A DNA stretch of 64,000 bases from an uncultured Pelagibacteraceae bacterium. GTDB lineage: Bacteria; Pseudomonadota; Alphaproteobacteria; Pelagibacterales; Pelagibacteraceae. Of this stretch, positions 63,017 through 64,000 are shown piece by piece. Each line of letters starts with the position of its first letter. The first letter of the stretch is position 1. The position numbers and the translations under genes were made by a program. The DNA lies in the NCBI GenBank assembly GCA_902623305.1, contig CACNTB010000001.1:124001-188000 (forward strand), given 5' to 3'. The notes beneath the pieces are model-generated. The model ran no database searches. It was not told the DNA's origin and worked only from the letters and a program-made list of their open reading frames with translations.

Positions 63017-64000
63017 AAAAAATTTTTATATTAACCGGCGAACCCTCTGGAGATAAACTTGCTTCTAAAGTCATATCTAAACTTCAAAAGAACAATTCTA
63101 ATATTGAGTATTCCTGCGTTGGGGGATCATATTTAAATTCTATAGGAATAAAATCTATTTTTGATCTTAAAGAAATTACTTATATTGGTTTCACAAGTGT
63201 TTTGCTAAATTTTTTCAAAATAAAAAATAAAATTAATAAAACTGTAGACGAGATAATAAAATTTAACCCAGATATTTTATTTAGTGTAGATAGTCCTGAT
63301 TTTACGTTAAGAGTTGCTGAAAAAGTAAAAAGTATTAATCCTAATATTAAAACAATACATTACGTGGCTCCTCAAGTTTGGGTTTGGAGAGAGGGAAGGG
63401 TTAAAAAGTTTAAAAAATTCTTAGATCATATTCTATTATTATTTGATTTTGAAAAAAAATATTTCGACAAAGAAAATATTCCAAATACTTTTGTTGGACA
63501 TCCATTATTAGAGTATGAAACCAAAGATAAGATAGATCTATCTAGCATCATATCAAATGATAAAAAAATTATTTCTCTTTTTTCTGGCAGTAGATCATCT
63601 GAAGTAAATTTATTATTACCAATCTTAATTGATTTTATAAATCTAATGAATATAAAATTTGATAACTTTACTTTTGTTTTTCATGCAACTGATGAAAATA
63701 AAAGTTTAATAAGTGATAAAATTAAAAATATAAATTTAGAAAATGTTGAAGTTATTTCTGATGAAAATATAAAAAAACAAATATTAAATCATTCTATTTT
63801 TGCAGTCTCTAAATCTGGTACAATTTCTCTTGAAATTTGTAATGCAAAAGTTCCTTCTATAATTATCTATAAAATGAATTTTTTAAATTTTTTAATTGTC
63901 AAAATGTTGGTCAAAATTAAATTTGCTAACATAATTAATATTATTAATAACAAAGAAATAATTCCAGAGTTAATACAAAAAGAATGTAATGCTAAAGAAA
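63013..64000 (+). CDS. lpxB: lipid-A-disaccharide synthase, truncated by window end
   Basis: Open frame MKKIFILTGEPSGDKLASKVI...SVDSPDFTLRVA...HYVAPQVWVWREGRVKK...FVGHPLLE...FSGSRSSEVNLLLP; no stop before 64000. Confidence 0.95.
   Translation, partial: MKKIFILTGEPSGDKLASKVISKLQKNNSNIEYSCVGGSYLNSIGIKSIFDLKEITYIGFTSVLLNFFKIKNKINKTVDEIIKFNPDILFSVDSPDFTLRVAEKVKSINPNIKTIHYVAPQVWVWREGRVKKFKKFLDHILLLFDFEKKYFDKENIPNTFVGHPLLEYETKDKIDLSSIISNDKKIISLFSGSRSSEVNLLLPILIDFINLMNIKFDNFTFVFHATDENKSLISDKIKNINLENVEVISDENIKKQILNHSIFAVSKSGTISLEICNAKVPSIIIYKMNFLNFLIVKMLVKIKFANIINIINNKEIIPELIQKECNAKE

Overview
The window looks like a gene-dense, AT-rich, streamlined alphaproteobacterial chromosome, most like SAR11 / Pelagibacter. 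That assignment is inferred from composition, short intergenic gaps and gene content; no search was run. From left to right it contains: (i) an accessory/catabolic segment (1-15.4 kb) with sulfonate genes (partial YeiH-family exporter, suyB, suyA, xsc), an FAD oxidoreductase, a DegT-fold enzyme whose catalytic Lys is replaced by His, an M23 peptidase, two SDRs, TerC, a GMC oxidoreductase, a DctPQM TRAP transporter and an NCS1 permease; (ii) small housekeeping genes, tRNA-Leu and tig-clpP-clpX-lon; (iii) a short, very AT-rich glycan island (24.7-27.9 kb); (iv) a tandemly duplicated tRNA-Val/tRNA-Asp pair; (v) the 14-gene nuoA-N operon followed by birA-coaX-rnj-DUF1467-proS-lolC/E-lolD-dnaE; (vi) rpsB-tsf-frr-uppS-cdsA-dxr-bamA-skp-fabZ-lpxD-lpxA-lpxI-lpxB (lpxB cut by the window end). 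No CRISPR array, prophage, transposon or rRNA was seen. The most notable points are the sulfonate island with a hairpin that places a start codon in its loop, the ColD/RfbH-like His-for-Lys enzyme, a pseudoknot-like rpsB leader, the duplicated tRNA pair with diverged promoters, and a trigger factor with a His-rich/Lys-rich tail. I found no clearly new multigene system.
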